Part shown: one piece after another, positions 1 to 8,880 of the stretch
How the letters are laid out: each line of letters opens with the position of its first letter
Position numbering within the stretch: position 1 is the first letter of the stretch
Origin: a virus
IMG/VR virus record: IMGVR_UViG_3300006802_000444
Span: 1 to 27,065 of that record
Reading direction: 5' to 3' (one strand)
DNA length: 27,065 bases
The notes under the pieces: model-generated
Databases searched by the model: none
What the model was told of the DNA's origin: nothing
Seen by the model: only the letters and a program-made list of their open reading frames with translations
Made by a program: the position numbers and the translations under genes

Positions 1-569
1 GAGGTTACACAGGATCCGCTTCTACTGTTGCAGGGTTTACAGGATCTAGGGGTTATACGGGTTCTGCCTCTACTGTTGCAGGGTTTACAGGATCTAGGGG
101 TTATACGGGTTCTGCCTCTACTACTCCAGGTTTCACTGGATCTAGGGGGTATACAGGATCCGCTTCTACTGTTGCAGGGTTTACGGGTTCAAAGGGTTAT
201 ACGGGTTCGCAAGGACAAACTTCCTCTACGTTTATTGTTGCGCTTTCGAATGAAGTAGATGCAATTACAACAGGCAATGGTAAAGTTAAATTTAGAGCGC
301 CATTTGCGTTCACATTAACGGGTGTTCGTGCTTCTCTGAGCACTGCTTCTTCGAGCGGAATTGTAACAGTAGATATAAATGAAAGTGGAACAACTATTCT
401 CTCTACTAAATTAACAATTGACGCAAGCGAAACAACAAGTACAACAGCAGCAACAGCAGCAGTTATTTCTGATTCTGCTATTGCTGATGACGCTGAAATT
501 TCGTTCGATATTGACGGAGCGGGAACGGGTGCAATTGGTCTAAAAGTAACTTTATTCTATACATTATAA
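1..569 (+). CDS. Collagen-like tail fibre protein, C-terminal part (5' truncated by window edge)
   Basis: The reading frame is open from base 3 to a TAA at 567-569, and the start lies upstream of the window. The visible 188 residues begin with about 72 residues of Gly-X-Y-type collagen-like sequence (GYTGS and GFTGS motifs), encoded by four tandem 48-bp units. A compact C-terminal domain of about 115 residues follows, rich in Thr, Ser and Ala, with beta-strand patterns such as VTVDINESGTTILSTKL and a hydrophobic end LKVTLFYTL. This C-terminal domain pattern recurs at the ends of phage tail fibres, where it is thought to fold as a trimeric tip. Collagen repeats in phage fibres form a trimeric stalk, so the likely role is host attachment at the virion surface. 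The next gene starts two bases after the stop. Family is judged from sequence pattern only; receptor specificity cannot be read. Confidence 0.8.
   Translation, partial: GYTGSASTVAGFTGSRGYTGSASTVAGFTGSRGYTGSASTTPGFTGSRGYTGSASTVAGFTGSKGYTGSQGQTSSTFIVALSNEVDAITTGNGKVKFRAPFAFTLTGVRASLSTASSSGIVTVDINESGTTILSTKLTIDASETTSTTAATAAVISDSAIADDAEISFDIDGAGTGAIGLKVTLFYTL
3..194 (+). repeat. Four tandem 48-bp units coding for collagen-like repeats
   Basis: Units at 3-50, 51-98, 99-146 and 147-194 each encode 16 residues of the form GYTGSASTVAGFTGSR, with unit 3 reading TTP in place of TVA and unit 4 ending in Lys. Units 1 and 2 are nearly identical in their last 30 bases, and unit 3 is the most diverged. The array continues upstream of the window, so its full copy number is unknown. 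Confidence 0.9.
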
Positions 570-570
570 T

Positions 571-2277
571 ATGAGTATTACGATAATAAATCCATTTGTT
601 CTTGATGCTGTAACAAATATTACAAGGACATTTCAAACTGCTGGTTATATTGCGGGTGGAACTACAACTACGAGTACAACATACACAGACTTGTCCACAT
701 TAAGCTCGACAGAAGTAAGCGGCTCAGATTATGCTACGTTTTGGCAAGCAGCGCAAGATAACCCATCTACCACTAACGATGCGCGTGCTCGTTTATTTGA
801 AACATCGCAAAGGCAATTATCAAATATAGAATCTCAGGACACCACAGACGTATTTTCTACGGGCGGCGTATATTCATTTTCTTCTAATGGGGCGAGTAAA
901 ACATTTACAGTACAACATTCTAGTGAGGGCGGACAATCTGTTTTAACTTCAGGTATCGCATTAAATCTATTAAAACTAGAAGGTGGCGAATTTCAAAATT
1001 ACAATTCTGGAAACACTAATGGTACTTGGAGCACTGCTGCTAGTGTAGTTTTAGTCGGAAGTTTAACATCTCCGTTTACATTAAATTATATCGTTATAGC
1101 TTCTGGTATGGTTGCTGGTAGTGGAAACGCAAGAGTATTTGACGGCTCAACTGCGTACGGAGAACTTGGTGTTGCTATGAACCAAGATGGAACCTCATAT
1201 TCGCCATATTTTCACATAGAAAGGTTTAGCGTTTCTTCGAATACGACTATTAGTTTACAACAAAACGTAGATATAATGAGACAAGCTACAATTATTGCGT
1301 TGAGAGAAGATTTGTTTCAAAATGTTTACTATAGTAATCAAGCGACGCAAACCACCACGACTTCTAACTCTTTTGTTGACGCATTTACATATGCACCTAG
1401 TTTACAAAATCCTGGAAATTACCATTTATTAATTGCCTCCGCACATTTACAATCCAGCGCTACTAACCAATCAGCTGCTGCTGCGTTACAAAATCAATCT
1501 AGAGGAACTTATTATAATACGACGCATTTTAGAGAAAATAACGCGACAACAGAATGGTATCCAACAATCGTCAATAGGATAGTTTCTTTCGTCGATACAA
1601 ATCCAACTATTGCATGGGAGTTTTATTCTGAAGCAGGAAATACTGCAAGATTAAGAAATATGGGTATTGCTATATTTGATTTAGGTGTGCCTGCTCCAGA
1701 TGCGTATTTTATTGCGTATACAAGTTCTACCACAACTTCTATAGATATTTCTAACCTCGCGGAACCAAGTGATGTGGTTGTAATTGCTTCTCATTCGACT
1801 AGTACCTCTCAAACAACACCAACTGGTTTTACAAGTATATCGAATAGCAATAATGGAACTGTATATTGGCAAGCGTCTTATAAAGTTATGGGCGCAACAC
1901 CAGATACATCCGCGACAGTAGGTAGCAATGCCTCTCACATCGCAATGATTTTTAGAAATGTTAATACCACTACTGTTATAGACGTGACTCCAACAGAAGC
2001 AGACCAAACGGGCAACTCAGGCATGCCAGATGCGCCTTCTATAACAACATCAAATCCATCTATTTTATTATTACTTGGTGCATTGGACGACGATAGCATT
2101 TCCGCAGATGTTACTGCACCAAGTGGGTTTACTATGTGCGGTCGTGAAGAAAATTCTGGAACTATTATGGCAGCATTTCAAGTTCAAGCGGGGACTGGTA
2201 CTACAGACCCAAACGCATTTGGTGGTGGTGGAAACGACGCTTGGTGGGCAGCTAGTATTCCATTAAGGTTAGCATAA
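571..2277 (+). CDS. Tail fibre/appendage-like structural protein, 568 aa
   Basis: I do not recognise a named family for the whole protein. It is rich in Thr, Ser, Asn and Gly, has few charged residues and few Cys, and shows no signal peptide or membrane segment, which is typical of phage fibres. The N-terminal 200 residues contain beta-rich stretches. The last ~190 residues (from about 375) follow a pattern seen at the ends of many phage and bacterial surface proteins: alternating strands, a PTGFTSISNS-type turn, an aromatic YWQASYKV strand, an HIAMIFRNV strand, a PSGFT turn and a final WWAASIPLRL strand. The start ATG sits two bases after the stop of the collagen-like gene with no clear Shine-Dalgarno, suggesting translational coupling. 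A late promoter for the next gene follows. Virion adhesin is inferred from composition and neighbourhood. Confidence 0.7.
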   Translation: MSITIINPFVLDAVTNITRTFQTAGYIAGGTTTTSTTYTDLSTLSSTEVSGSDYATFWQAAQDNPSTTNDARARLFETSQRQLSNIESQDTTDVFSTGGVYSFSSNGASKTFTVQHSSEGGQSVLTSGIALNLLKLEGGEFQNYNSGNTNGTWSTAASVVLVGSLTSPFTLNYIVIASGMVAGSGNARVFDGSTAYGELGVAMNQDGTSYSPYFHIERFSVSSNTTISLQQNVDIMRQATIIALREDLFQNVYYSNQATQTTTTSNSFVDAFTYAPSLQNPGNYHLLIASAHLQSSATNQSAAAALQNQSRGTYYNTTHFRENNATTEWYPTIVNRIVSFVDTNPTIAWEFYSEAGNTARLRNMGIAIFDLGVPAPDAYFIAYTSSTTTSIDISNLAEPSDVVVIASHSTSTSQTTPTGFTSISNSNNGTVYWQASYKVMGATPDTSATVGSNASHIAMIFRNVNTTTVIDVTPTEADQTGNSGMPDAPSITTSNPSILLLLGALDDDSISADVTAPSGFTMCGREENSGTIMAAFQVQAGTGTTDPNAFGGGGNDAWWAASIPLRLA

Positions 2278-2280
2278 TAG

Positions 2281-2288
2281 TATAAATA
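2281..2288 (+). promoter_or_regulatory. T4-type late promoter box TATAAATA
   Basis: This is an exact match to the T4 late promoter -10 element recognised by gp55-RNA polymerase, lying in the short gap between two fibre genes and 21 bases before the next ATG. Transcription would be expected to start about six bases after the box, leaving a leader of about 15 bases that contains a weak AGAGA ribosome binding site. Confidence 0.75.
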
Positions 2289-2309
2289 AAATAAAAATAG
2301 AGAATTTAA

Positions 2310-3242
2310 ATGGCACTCAATTTTCCATCATCCCCCATTACGAATCAAACCTATACTGATGATAATAACATCACATGGATTTTTGATGGTGTAAAATGGG
2401 AAGTTTATGCCAATACTCATTTTAAATTATTTGATGGCGTTAAATGTAAGATAGCGACTGATTATAATTTAACCGATACGAGCACAGCGATTTCATTCGA
2501 TAATATCGAAATTGACGTTGGTGATTACCATTCTTCGATTTTACCAACTAGGGTGACAATTAATAAAACTGGTTTTTATAGAATAAACCTTTCTTTATTT
2601 TCTTCTTCTATCGGTGCGGCATATAATGTTAGTATTAAAAAGAATGGTACAACAGAGTTATCTTCAGCAGCTTTTTCTCCAAGTCAATTTATCAATTATG
2701 ACGAAATATTAGAATTAAATAGCGGTGAATATATCCAGGTTTACGTTTCTGAAACATCTTCTACTGGAGCGATTCTTTCTTCTGGATTTACATTAGAGGT
2801 CACAAGAGAAGGATTAACTTTAGGTTCAATAGAAGAAACATTTAGCGGTGTTAAAACCATTATCGACAATGAATATTTTACATCTGATTCAGCTACAGCG
2901 ATCTCTTGGGAAGGTGTGGAGTTTGATCAATACTCAAATGCTGGCGGTGATAATTATTGGTCTATTGTAACTCCTTCTGTAATTACTATTGGTAAAAATG
3001 GATTTTTTAGAGTTAAAGGTGTATTAATTACTAGTAATGTAGATAATTATGTTTTTAATTTAAAGAAAAACGATTCCGACACGCTTACTTCTATCTCAGT
3101 AGGCGCTAACAATACAATTCAAATCGATGAAATTTATCAATTCTCGGCTAATGATTATTTAAAATTGTTTGTTAACGATTCGGCATCTACAGGAAGTTTA
3201 ACTACAGATTCTTATCTGGAAATTATACAAATAGGGATTTAA
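2310..3242 (+). CDS. Fibre/adhesin protein with two tandem C1q-like beta-sandwich domains
   Basis: The 310-aa protein opens with the motif MALNFPSSPITNQTYTDDN followed by WIFDGVKWE, an N-terminal module common in phage fibre and virion-attached proteins. Two homologous repeats follow, at about residues 38-168 and 172-310. Each has a conserved sequence of strands: an SxTAISxxxxE element, then T(I)xKxGF(Y/F)R, then a strand ending in KKN, then a DEIxxxxxxxYxxxxV element and a Ser/Thr-rich final strand. This layout resembles C1q/TNF-like jelly-roll domains, which trimerise in phage receptor-binding proteins. It is preceded by a late promoter, and the next gene starts two bases after its stop. 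The attachment role is inferred; the internal duplication is seen directly. Confidence 0.7.
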   Translation: MALNFPSSPITNQTYTDDNNITWIFDGVKWEVYANTHFKLFDGVKCKIATDYNLTDTSTAISFDNIEIDVGDYHSSILPTRVTINKTGFYRINLSLFSSSIGAAYNVSIKKNGTTELSSAAFSPSQFINYDEILELNSGEYIQVYVSETSSTGAILSSGFTLEVTREGLTLGSIEETFSGVKTIIDNEYFTSDSATAISWEGVEFDQYSNAGGDNYWSIVTPSVITIGKNGFFRVKGVLITSNVDNYVFNLKKNDSDTLTSISVGANNTIQIDEIYQFSANDYLKLFVNDSASTGSLTTDSYLEIIQIGI

Positions 3243-3243
3243 T

Positions 3244-3552
3244 ATGAGTATTGGAATAGCGGAAGCATTGGTAAGTTTAAGACCTGGTGCAGCTTGGAAA
3301 TGTATGGATAATTATAACAGCATTGTTTGGTTAGACGAAGTTCAAACTATTCCGACCGAGCAAGAAGTAGCTGATGAAATAATACGGTTACAACAAGAGT
3401 ACGATTACAATCTTTATCAAAGGCAAAGGGCGAACGAATATCCTACAATCGAACAACAAATGGATATGCAATATTGGGATCTGGTAAATGGCACTACAAC
3501 TTGGAAAGATGCTATTGAATCAGTTAAAAATAAATATCCAAAACCAGAATAA
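3244..3552 (+). CDS. Small conserved phage protein with YPTIEQQMD motif (102 aa)
   Basis: The C-terminal half reads RxRANEYPTIEQQMDMQYWD, then a GTTTWKDAI stretch and a KNKYPKP end. This arrangement (a YPxIxxQxDxxxxD core, a Gly-Thr-Thr-x-Trp turn, an Ile-x-x-(V/I)-K-x-(K/R)-Y-P tail) recurs in small proteins encoded beside tail-fibre genes in many phages. Their role is usually unassigned or guessed to be fibre assembly. The N-terminal part contains SLRPGAAWKCMDNYNSIVW, consistent with the same group. The ATG follows the previous stop (TAA at 3240-3242) by one base, with AGGG a few bases upstream. A fibre-associated structural or assembly protein is the best guess; no catalytic motif is visible. 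Confidence 0.65.
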   Translation: MSIGIAEALVSLRPGAAWKCMDNYNSIVWLDEVQTIPTEQEVADEIIRLQQEYDYNLYQRQRANEYPTIEQQMDMQYWDLVNGTTTWKDAIESVKNKYPKPE

Positions 3553-3564
3553 TTGGAGAAACAA

Positions 3565-3930
3565 ATGAGTTTCTATACATCAACACAAGCGACTACTCAA
3601 ATTGCACAAACGGTGCCAAATTTGAGCGGTGGTACTAATGGTAGGGTTGTCCGCGTCAGCGCAGATAATATTTGCGTTGATGCTTCGTATAATAATACGG
3701 CATCACAATTAAATGCTGTATTAATAAAACAAGGCGATGTTTATTATTCTTCTGGGATCGTTTCTGGATTTACAGGATTAACGCCTGGTTCTTCTTATTT
3801 CCTTGCAAGTGATGGTTCTTTAACTGCGACTCCACCAACTCCGACGAGTTCAGTACGTTCTTTATTTATTGGATTTTCTGTCAACTCTACCAGTATTATT
3901 TTCAGACCAGGCATTCCAATTACAGGTTAA
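3565..3930 (+). CDS. Small beta-rich virion-type protein (121 aa)
   Basis: I place the start at ATG 3565, six bases after a GGAG (3555-3558), rather than at the upstream in-frame TTG 3553, which would overlap that ribosome binding site. The protein has no Cys apart from one in ADNICVDASY, is Ser/Thr-rich, and has a central GDVYYSSGIVSGFTGLTPGS segment followed by YFLASDGSLTATPP and a hydrophobic strand pair. The YFLxxxGxLTxTPP turn is a recurring pattern in phage fibre and capsid-decoration-type proteins. It lies between a fibre-associated small gene and the giant fibre protein, which supports a virion role. I cannot assign a specific function. Confidence 0.6.
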   Translation: MSFYTSTQATTQIAQTVPNLSGGTNGRVVRVSADNICVDASYNNTASQLNAVLIKQGDVYYSSGIVSGFTGLTPGSSYFLASDGSLTATPPTPTSSVRSLFIGFSVNSTSIIFRPGIPITG

Positions 3931-3936
3931 TAATAA

Positions 3937-6900
3937 ATGGCTAATATAATTGGAACCGTAAATCAAGTATTAACCTTTATCGATTCTGACTATCTTTCGC
4001 ACCCAGCAAATGCGGGTTTAGATAGAAATGGATTTTGGTTTAAGTATCACCCTAATAACGGATTAGCAAACAATCAATTGTTTGCTTCTATCGTACCATA
4101 CCGTTGGGATTCTGCTTTATCAATTAATAGCGTAGATAGTAATCTTACAATCGACGGTACTATCCCTTTGATTATGCAGCCTCTTGGAGCAGATAGCAGT
4201 ACTGTATATCATGGCTCTAGTATGATCCATATTGGGGCTGGCATCAACGACATTACGCAAACAGTTGAAGATGACGCCATGTTCTTTTCTCACCTTGGGT
4301 CTTTGAATACATCTCCAGACGATGATGGGTTTTATTGGGATAGATTGTATTTAACGCAAGGGGGTACTGAATGGGATTATTATCAATACCATTTACACCT
4401 CCCTTCGTTTTACCCGCAATACGAGCAGGGCAGATTAACTTTATCGGCAATAGATTATATTAATCCAGACGATAAAGCATATGGTTATACGATCCCTATT
4501 AGAATTAAATCTGGTGCAAATTTTTATCAATCAATATTGGCAAGAATACATACGCCGAGCGTAGGTGGTGCGCATAATTCGCATAATGATGTTACGCTCC
4601 CGACTACAACTGCAAAAAATTATCAGATGGGCGGTATTATTAAAGGCGCTGGAAATACATTTCACGCATTCTATATCGCGGCTAATGGAGGCAATTGGGA
4701 TTTATTTTCTAGAACATTTATTGCTGCATCCGCTTCTTTCACGACAGAAATTAATTTAGGCACATATAATTTTGCGGACCCAAATTTAAATTTAAATACT
4801 AGTGCTGTTGGAACAAATGATGGGTATCCTGTACGGGCGAGTACTGGTGAATTTTTAAATGGCAGAATTTATTTTCCAGTCGTGATGAACGATTCGGTGA
4901 GTGGATATGATTTAGAAGTTTGGTCTTTTACTAGCGCATCGAGTTTAAGTTCTAGTACATTAACTAGATCTTTGCTTTTAAAGGGGCAACCAAATAAACC
5001 AGATGCTCATATTACCGCTGTTGGCGGCGAATTACATCTTGCTGCTTCTGCTCAAAATATTGGAAACGGTATCGGCGGTGTTTGTTTTTTTTCGTTAGAG
5101 AGCGATGGTTGGCAAATAAGCGATTCGTGTATTGTCACTAATGGTGTAAACAATCCATTACGTTTACATGGTCTTAGGTATAATAGTGAAGATGTTAATT
5201 ATTATGTGATTATTAGTGGTGAAGCAGATTCTGGTAGTTACGCTGGTCCAGGCGTTTATTCTTTTAATTTAGTTGGCGATTTTGCGGGTTATACGCATTA
5301 CTCTTACGATTATACCAATTACTCTTTAGTTAGAAAACAAGCATTAGAAACAGGTTATCTAAAATATAACACAACTAACGGCGTTATACAATTTATAGAT
5401 TCCCCCGAACCAGAGGGTATTGTTTCTGGTGAACAAATTTTAATTCCAGAAGCGCCTTCGCCTTCGTTCTTCAATAAAACTGTTATCGATAATGACGGCG
5501 ATACTGAGAAATACTATTATCAAAGTATTTTGCTCGATGATAATAGAAAATTTTTAGTAGGTCGCATAGAAACAAGCTCTAGCGGCGGCGGCGAACAAAG
5601 CGATTTATTAATTAGTTTAGTTAATCAAGATAATACTAAACAATACCATTTTTGTTATGGCGGCGCAGAATATGACGGCGCTTTAACTGGCGGTAACGAT
5701 TATATTACGGGTGCATATCAATCAAATTATGACCCAGATAATATTTGGATAACTGGTTATACAAAAAGCGAGTTAATCGAAAGAAAAGATATTTTAATTC
5801 ATGGGTATACAAGAAGAATAACAGACGCGCCTAATAACTTAAAACATATAGACATCGCAAAAGATTCAGTGGGTAATATTTACATCCTTTGCACGAATGA
5901 AGTTGATGGCGTTGCGCTTTTTATAAAATATGATTATAATTATGAATTACAATGGCAAAGAACAGTACTCTGGGACGATACATTCAATTCAGTCGCATTG
6001 GCTGTAGATAGTGAAGACAAATTTTATGTTTTAGGTACATTGTTTGAGAACGGTGTTGCAATAACCAAATTCGATACAGAGGGCGACGAAGTTTGGTCTT
6101 ATGCTTACACTAAATCGGGTGTAGATCAAGCGAGCGGATTATCAATCATTAATGATGGTTCAAATGAATATCTGGTCATTTCCGTAGAAGATGGTCCCTA
6201 TTTTACAACTACTACTACTACATTTATTTCTTTAGATACCGATGGCAATATTTTAGCAGAGAGCGAAGCGCCATCATTATTTGTAAATAAATTAAGACCA
6301 TTCCAATCTGAGCCAGATAAGTTATTATTTGCTGGGTATGAATTAACTGAAGGTGAAACTTATAACATTATTAATGCTGGCTTAAACGACTATCTTTGGA
6401 ATGGTGGAATTTATACAAATGCCACAGACCCATCTCCGATTACATTATATAGAAATACAGTTTATACTTTTAATATAAATGCAAGCGGTCATCCATTTTG
6501 GATTAAAACTGTAAATTCTACAGGAACTGGTAACGCATATAATGATGGCGTAACGAATAATGGAACTGCTGTGGGAACAATTACATTTGAAGTTCCTAGT
6601 GACGCGCCAGATACTTTATATTATAACTGCCAATATCATGCTGGTATGGCTGGAACATTTTCCGTACAAGATAATCCGACAACTGGTAGATTTGGGATGT
6701 TGGATTTAACAAATGCGCAAGTTCCTACTGTTCGTTGGGTAGCAAATTTCGCTAACGAAGCTGTAGATATCGCAAACCTCAATAGTTCTGCAAGTCCAAG
6801 TTTCGCGATTGCATGTAATTCTGGTTCTGACGGTACTCTTTTGAGGGTTGGTGTTTCTCAAAGCGGAAGCAATTATACAGTTTCTAAAACATGGGCAAGA

Positions 6901-8511
6901 ATAGTTACTGATTGTCGTTTTAATGCTATATTAACCTCGCCTTATTCTGAGGCTAACAGATACATCTATCTTGCTGGCAGAATGGAAGATACGGGTACAA
7001 CTGAAATAACCAATGGCGGTTGTCTTTTGATCAAATATGATGACGATGGTTCTTTATTATGGCAAAATGCTTATGGGCACATGTCTTCCGATGAAGAATT
7101 TGTTAATTTAACTTGGGATATGTATGATAGAAATATCTTTACAGTAGGATATAGTTCAAGTCACAGCAGCGCAATAGATGGAATATTCTTTAGATTCGCG
7201 CCAAATGGCTTCGGTACTGGAACATATCATCTTGCTGGAAATCCAGGAATGCCTTATTATTATTTGGCATCTTCTTTAACAGAAGGTAATAATTCTTCAT
7301 CTATTACACAAGTTGCAGCTTCTAGTAATTATGTTGAAAAACATTCAATAGATACAGGAATAACAATGATTTATGATATAGGGGGTGGTACGAATCAAGT
7401 ATTCGACGGCTCCTATGGACCAAACGGCGTGTTCATGTTATTCTATGGATATATCAAGTTAAGCGAGATACAAACATATTTAAATAGCGTTGAATATAAA
7501 CAAAGCGTGGCTGCTGGTAATACGGTACATGCTTCTGCTGGATTGTTTACTCATTTATTCCAAATTGCGACAGTTGGTGATGGTTCTGCTGACGATGGTA
7601 ATGTATTCGGTTACGATATCATCGAATCTTCTAATAATTTAATATATGTTGCATGTCAAACTTCGGGTAATGTATCTGCAACAAATGCTGGCGCAAGTGG
7701 CGTTTATGATGTTCTTGGAATTGAGTATTTTCAAGTCCCATATAGTTATCATCCAGCGGGAGATGTTTCTTATTATCAAGCTGGCGATGAACTAGACGAA
7801 GAAATTTACGCATTAACAGAAATGGCTAATGGTAAAATTGCTTTCGTTGGTAGAACAGCTGGTGAGATAGGGGGTACTAATTACGGTGGTTATGATATTC
7901 TTCTTGGAATTTATAACCCAGTAGATGATAGTATTGTTTGGGATCAGATAGGTTCTGGTCTTAACGATAAAGCAATGAATGTACACGATATTGGAAATAA
8001 TTTACTCGCATTGGTTTATTCTTCATATGGCGCTCTTGGTGATCAAATAAATAACGGCACAGAAGATATAGGTGTAATTCTTTACGATTACAGCACAAGT
8101 TCTTGGTCTTATGCTTATCAAACTGGAACATCTGGTGCCGACTTATTCGATCAAAACGGTAAGGTAAGTGCATTAATGGGCGATGGTCGAATTGCGATTG
8201 GTTTTTCGACTGGCGGTAATTTTAACGCAGCAGATCCTAATAGCGCAAACCAAGGTTTCTTAGACTTTGCTGTTGCAATATTAGATTTGCAAAAAGATAG
8301 TGATGGAAGTTTCACTGGTGTGGGCACATTCTCCAAAGGACAAGTCGGTTCGCAAACTAACGAAATTTGTACAAGTATTTCGGCTAATGGTGAACAATTA
8401 TTAATAAGTGGCTATATACCTGATACATTCGATGGTCAAGCACATGGTATATTTGTTGAATGTGATGCATCTAGAGTAATAAAATCTATCTCTAGAACAG
8501 ATAATCTATAG
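3937..8511 (+). CDS. Giant adhesin-like protein with propeller-type repeats and a cupredoxin-like domain (1524 aa)
   Basis: This is by far the largest gene in the window. Residues 1 to about 480 are beta-rich, with blocks such as FWFKYHPNNG and GGELHLAASAQ. From about 540 onward there are repeated SBBP/propeller-like elements: runs of the form KxDxxGxxxWxxxY followed by a hydrophobic strand and a GNIYILC- or KFYVLG-type strand (about 618-730, 1030-1110 and 1300-1420). Residues about 837-912 form an inserted cupredoxin-like domain with a TVYTFNINASGHPFWIKT strand and a YYNCQYHAGMAGTF loop. These place His852, Cys898, His901 and Met904 where a type 1 copper site has its ligands. No signal peptide or enzyme motif was seen elsewhere. 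A long distal tail fibre or adhesin is the likely role, expressed late. It is immediately followed by the head gene block. Confidence 0.7.
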   Translation: MANIIGTVNQVLTFIDSDYLSHPANAGLDRNGFWFKYHPNNGLANNQLFASIVPYRWDSALSINSVDSNLTIDGTIPLIMQPLGADSSTVYHGSSMIHIGAGINDITQTVEDDAMFFSHLGSLNTSPDDDGFYWDRLYLTQGGTEWDYYQYHLHLPSFYPQYEQGRLTLSAIDYINPDDKAYGYTIPIRIKSGANFYQSILARIHTPSVGGAHNSHNDVTLPTTTAKNYQMGGIIKGAGNTFHAFYIAANGGNWDLFSRTFIAASASFTTEINLGTYNFADPNLNLNTSAVGTNDGYPVRASTGEFLNGRIYFPVVMNDSVSGYDLEVWSFTSASSLSSSTLTRSLLLKGQPNKPDAHITAVGGELHLAASAQNIGNGIGGVCFFSLESDGWQISDSCIVTNGVNNPLRLHGLRYNSEDVNYYVIISGEADSGSYAGPGVYSFNLVGDFAGYTHYSYDYTNYSLVRKQALETGYLKYNTTNGVIQFIDSPEPEGIVSGEQILIPEAPSPSFFNKTVIDNDGDTEKYYYQSILLDDNRKFLVGRIETSSSGGGEQSDLLISLVNQDNTKQYHFCYGGAEYDGALTGGNDYITGAYQSNYDPDNIWITGYTKSELIERKDILIHGYTRRITDAPNNLKHIDIAKDSVGNIYILCTNEVDGVALFIKYDYNYELQWQRTVLWDDTFNSVALAVDSEDKFYVLGTLFENGVAITKFDTEGDEVWSYAYTKSGVDQASGLSIINDGSNEYLVISVEDGPYFTTTTTTFISLDTDGNILAESEAPSLFVNKLRPFQSEPDKLLFAGYELTEGETYNIINAGLNDYLWNGGIYTNATDPSPITLYRNTVYTFNINASGHPFWIKTVNSTGTGNAYNDGVTNNGTAVGTITFEVPSDAPDTLYYNCQYHAGMAGTFSVQDNPTTGRFGMLDLTNAQVPTVRWVANFANEAVDIANLNSSASPSFAIACNSGSDGTLLRVGVSQSGSNYTVSKTWARIVTDCRFNAILTSPYSEANRYIYLAGRMEDTGTTEITNGGCLLIKYDDDGSLLWQNAYGHMSSDEEFVNLTWDMYDRNIFTVGYSSSHSSAIDGIFFRFAPNGFGTGTYHLAGNPGMPYYYLASSLTEGNNSSSITQVAASSNYVEKHSIDTGITMIYDIGGGTNQVFDGSYGPNGVFMLFYGYIKLSEIQTYLNSVEYKQSVAAGNTVHASAGLFTHLFQIATVGDGSADDGNVFGYDIIESSNNLIYVACQTSGNVSATNAGASGVYDVLGIEYFQVPYSYHPAGDVSYYQAGDELDEEIYALTEMANGKIAFVGRTAGEIGGTNYGGYDILLGIYNPVDDSIVWDQIGSGLNDKAMNVHDIGNNLLALVYSSYGALGDQINNGTEDIGVILYDYSTSSWSYAYQTGTSGADLFDQNGKVSALMGDGRIAIGFSTGGNFNAADPNSANQGFLDFAVAILDLQKDSDGSFTGVGTFSKGQVGSQTNEICTSISANGEQLLISGYIPDTFDGQAHGIFVECDASRVIKSISRTDNL

Positions 8512-8522
8512 GAGAAATAATT

Positions 8523-8855
8523 ATGGCGGATGATAACGAAATGGAAATTCTTGATATTAGTGATGAAATTGAAAGCGAAACGGTGGATACATCTCCCGAG
8601 GCTATAAACGACTTCATCGATAATATCGCAGCTAAAAATTTCGCACAAGCAAAATCCCATTTTGATAATTTGATCAATAATCGTGTTAATGATGCATTAG
8701 AACAAGAAAAGATAAATTTGTCTTCTTCTATTTTTAATGACGATGATGATGAAATCGAATTATCGGATGAGGAAATTGACGAACTTCTAGCTGATACCGA
8801 AGAAGATGAAGGTTTTGAATCTAATTTCGAAGAAAATGATGAAGAAGAATCTTAA
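8523..8855 (+). CDS. 67: Prohead core protein, gp67-like
   Basis: This 110-aa acidic protein has the layout of T4 gp67 (Pip): a short helical core containing AKNFAQAKSHFDNLINNRV and DALEQEKINLSSSIF, then a C-terminal half made almost entirely of Asp, Glu and Ser. T4 gp67 has the same A-x-x-x-F...(R/N)...EEKIxIA core and acidic tail. In T4 it is an essential component of the internal scaffold and is degraded by gp21. The position agrees: 67, a small gene, then 21, 22 and 23. A GGAG at 8511-8514 precedes the ATG. The N-terminal 25 residues (MADDNEMEILDISDE...) are an extra acidic extension relative to T4. What is unusual is its left neighbour, a tail fibre gene rather than the portal gene. Confidence 0.8.
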   Translation: MADDNEMEILDISDEIESETVDTSPEAINDFIDNIAAKNFAQAKSHFDNLINNRVNDALEQEKINLSSSIFNDDDDEIELSDEEIDELLADTEEDEGFESNFEENDEEES

Positions 8856-8867
8856 AAAATAATTTAT

Positions 8868-8875
8868 TATAAATA
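8868..8875 (+). promoter_or_regulatory. T4-type late promoter box TATAAATA
   Basis: An exact late-promoter box lies between the gp67-like gene and the next ATG at 8881. Only five bases separate box and start codon, so transcripts starting about six bases after the box would begin at or just inside the start codon. The promoter may therefore mainly serve gp21, gp22 and gp23 downstream, or give a leaderless message. Confidence 0.7.
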
Positions 8876-8880
8876 TATTA

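Noticed and set aside
28-258. A 76-codon + strand frame in the collagen repeat region
   Set aside because: It is a shifted frame of the 48-bp repeats; the true frame continues through to the conserved fibre tip domain.
6473-6480. TATAAATG inside the giant fibre gene as a late promoter
   Set aside because: One mismatch to the box and located deep in a coding region with no gene starting downstream.
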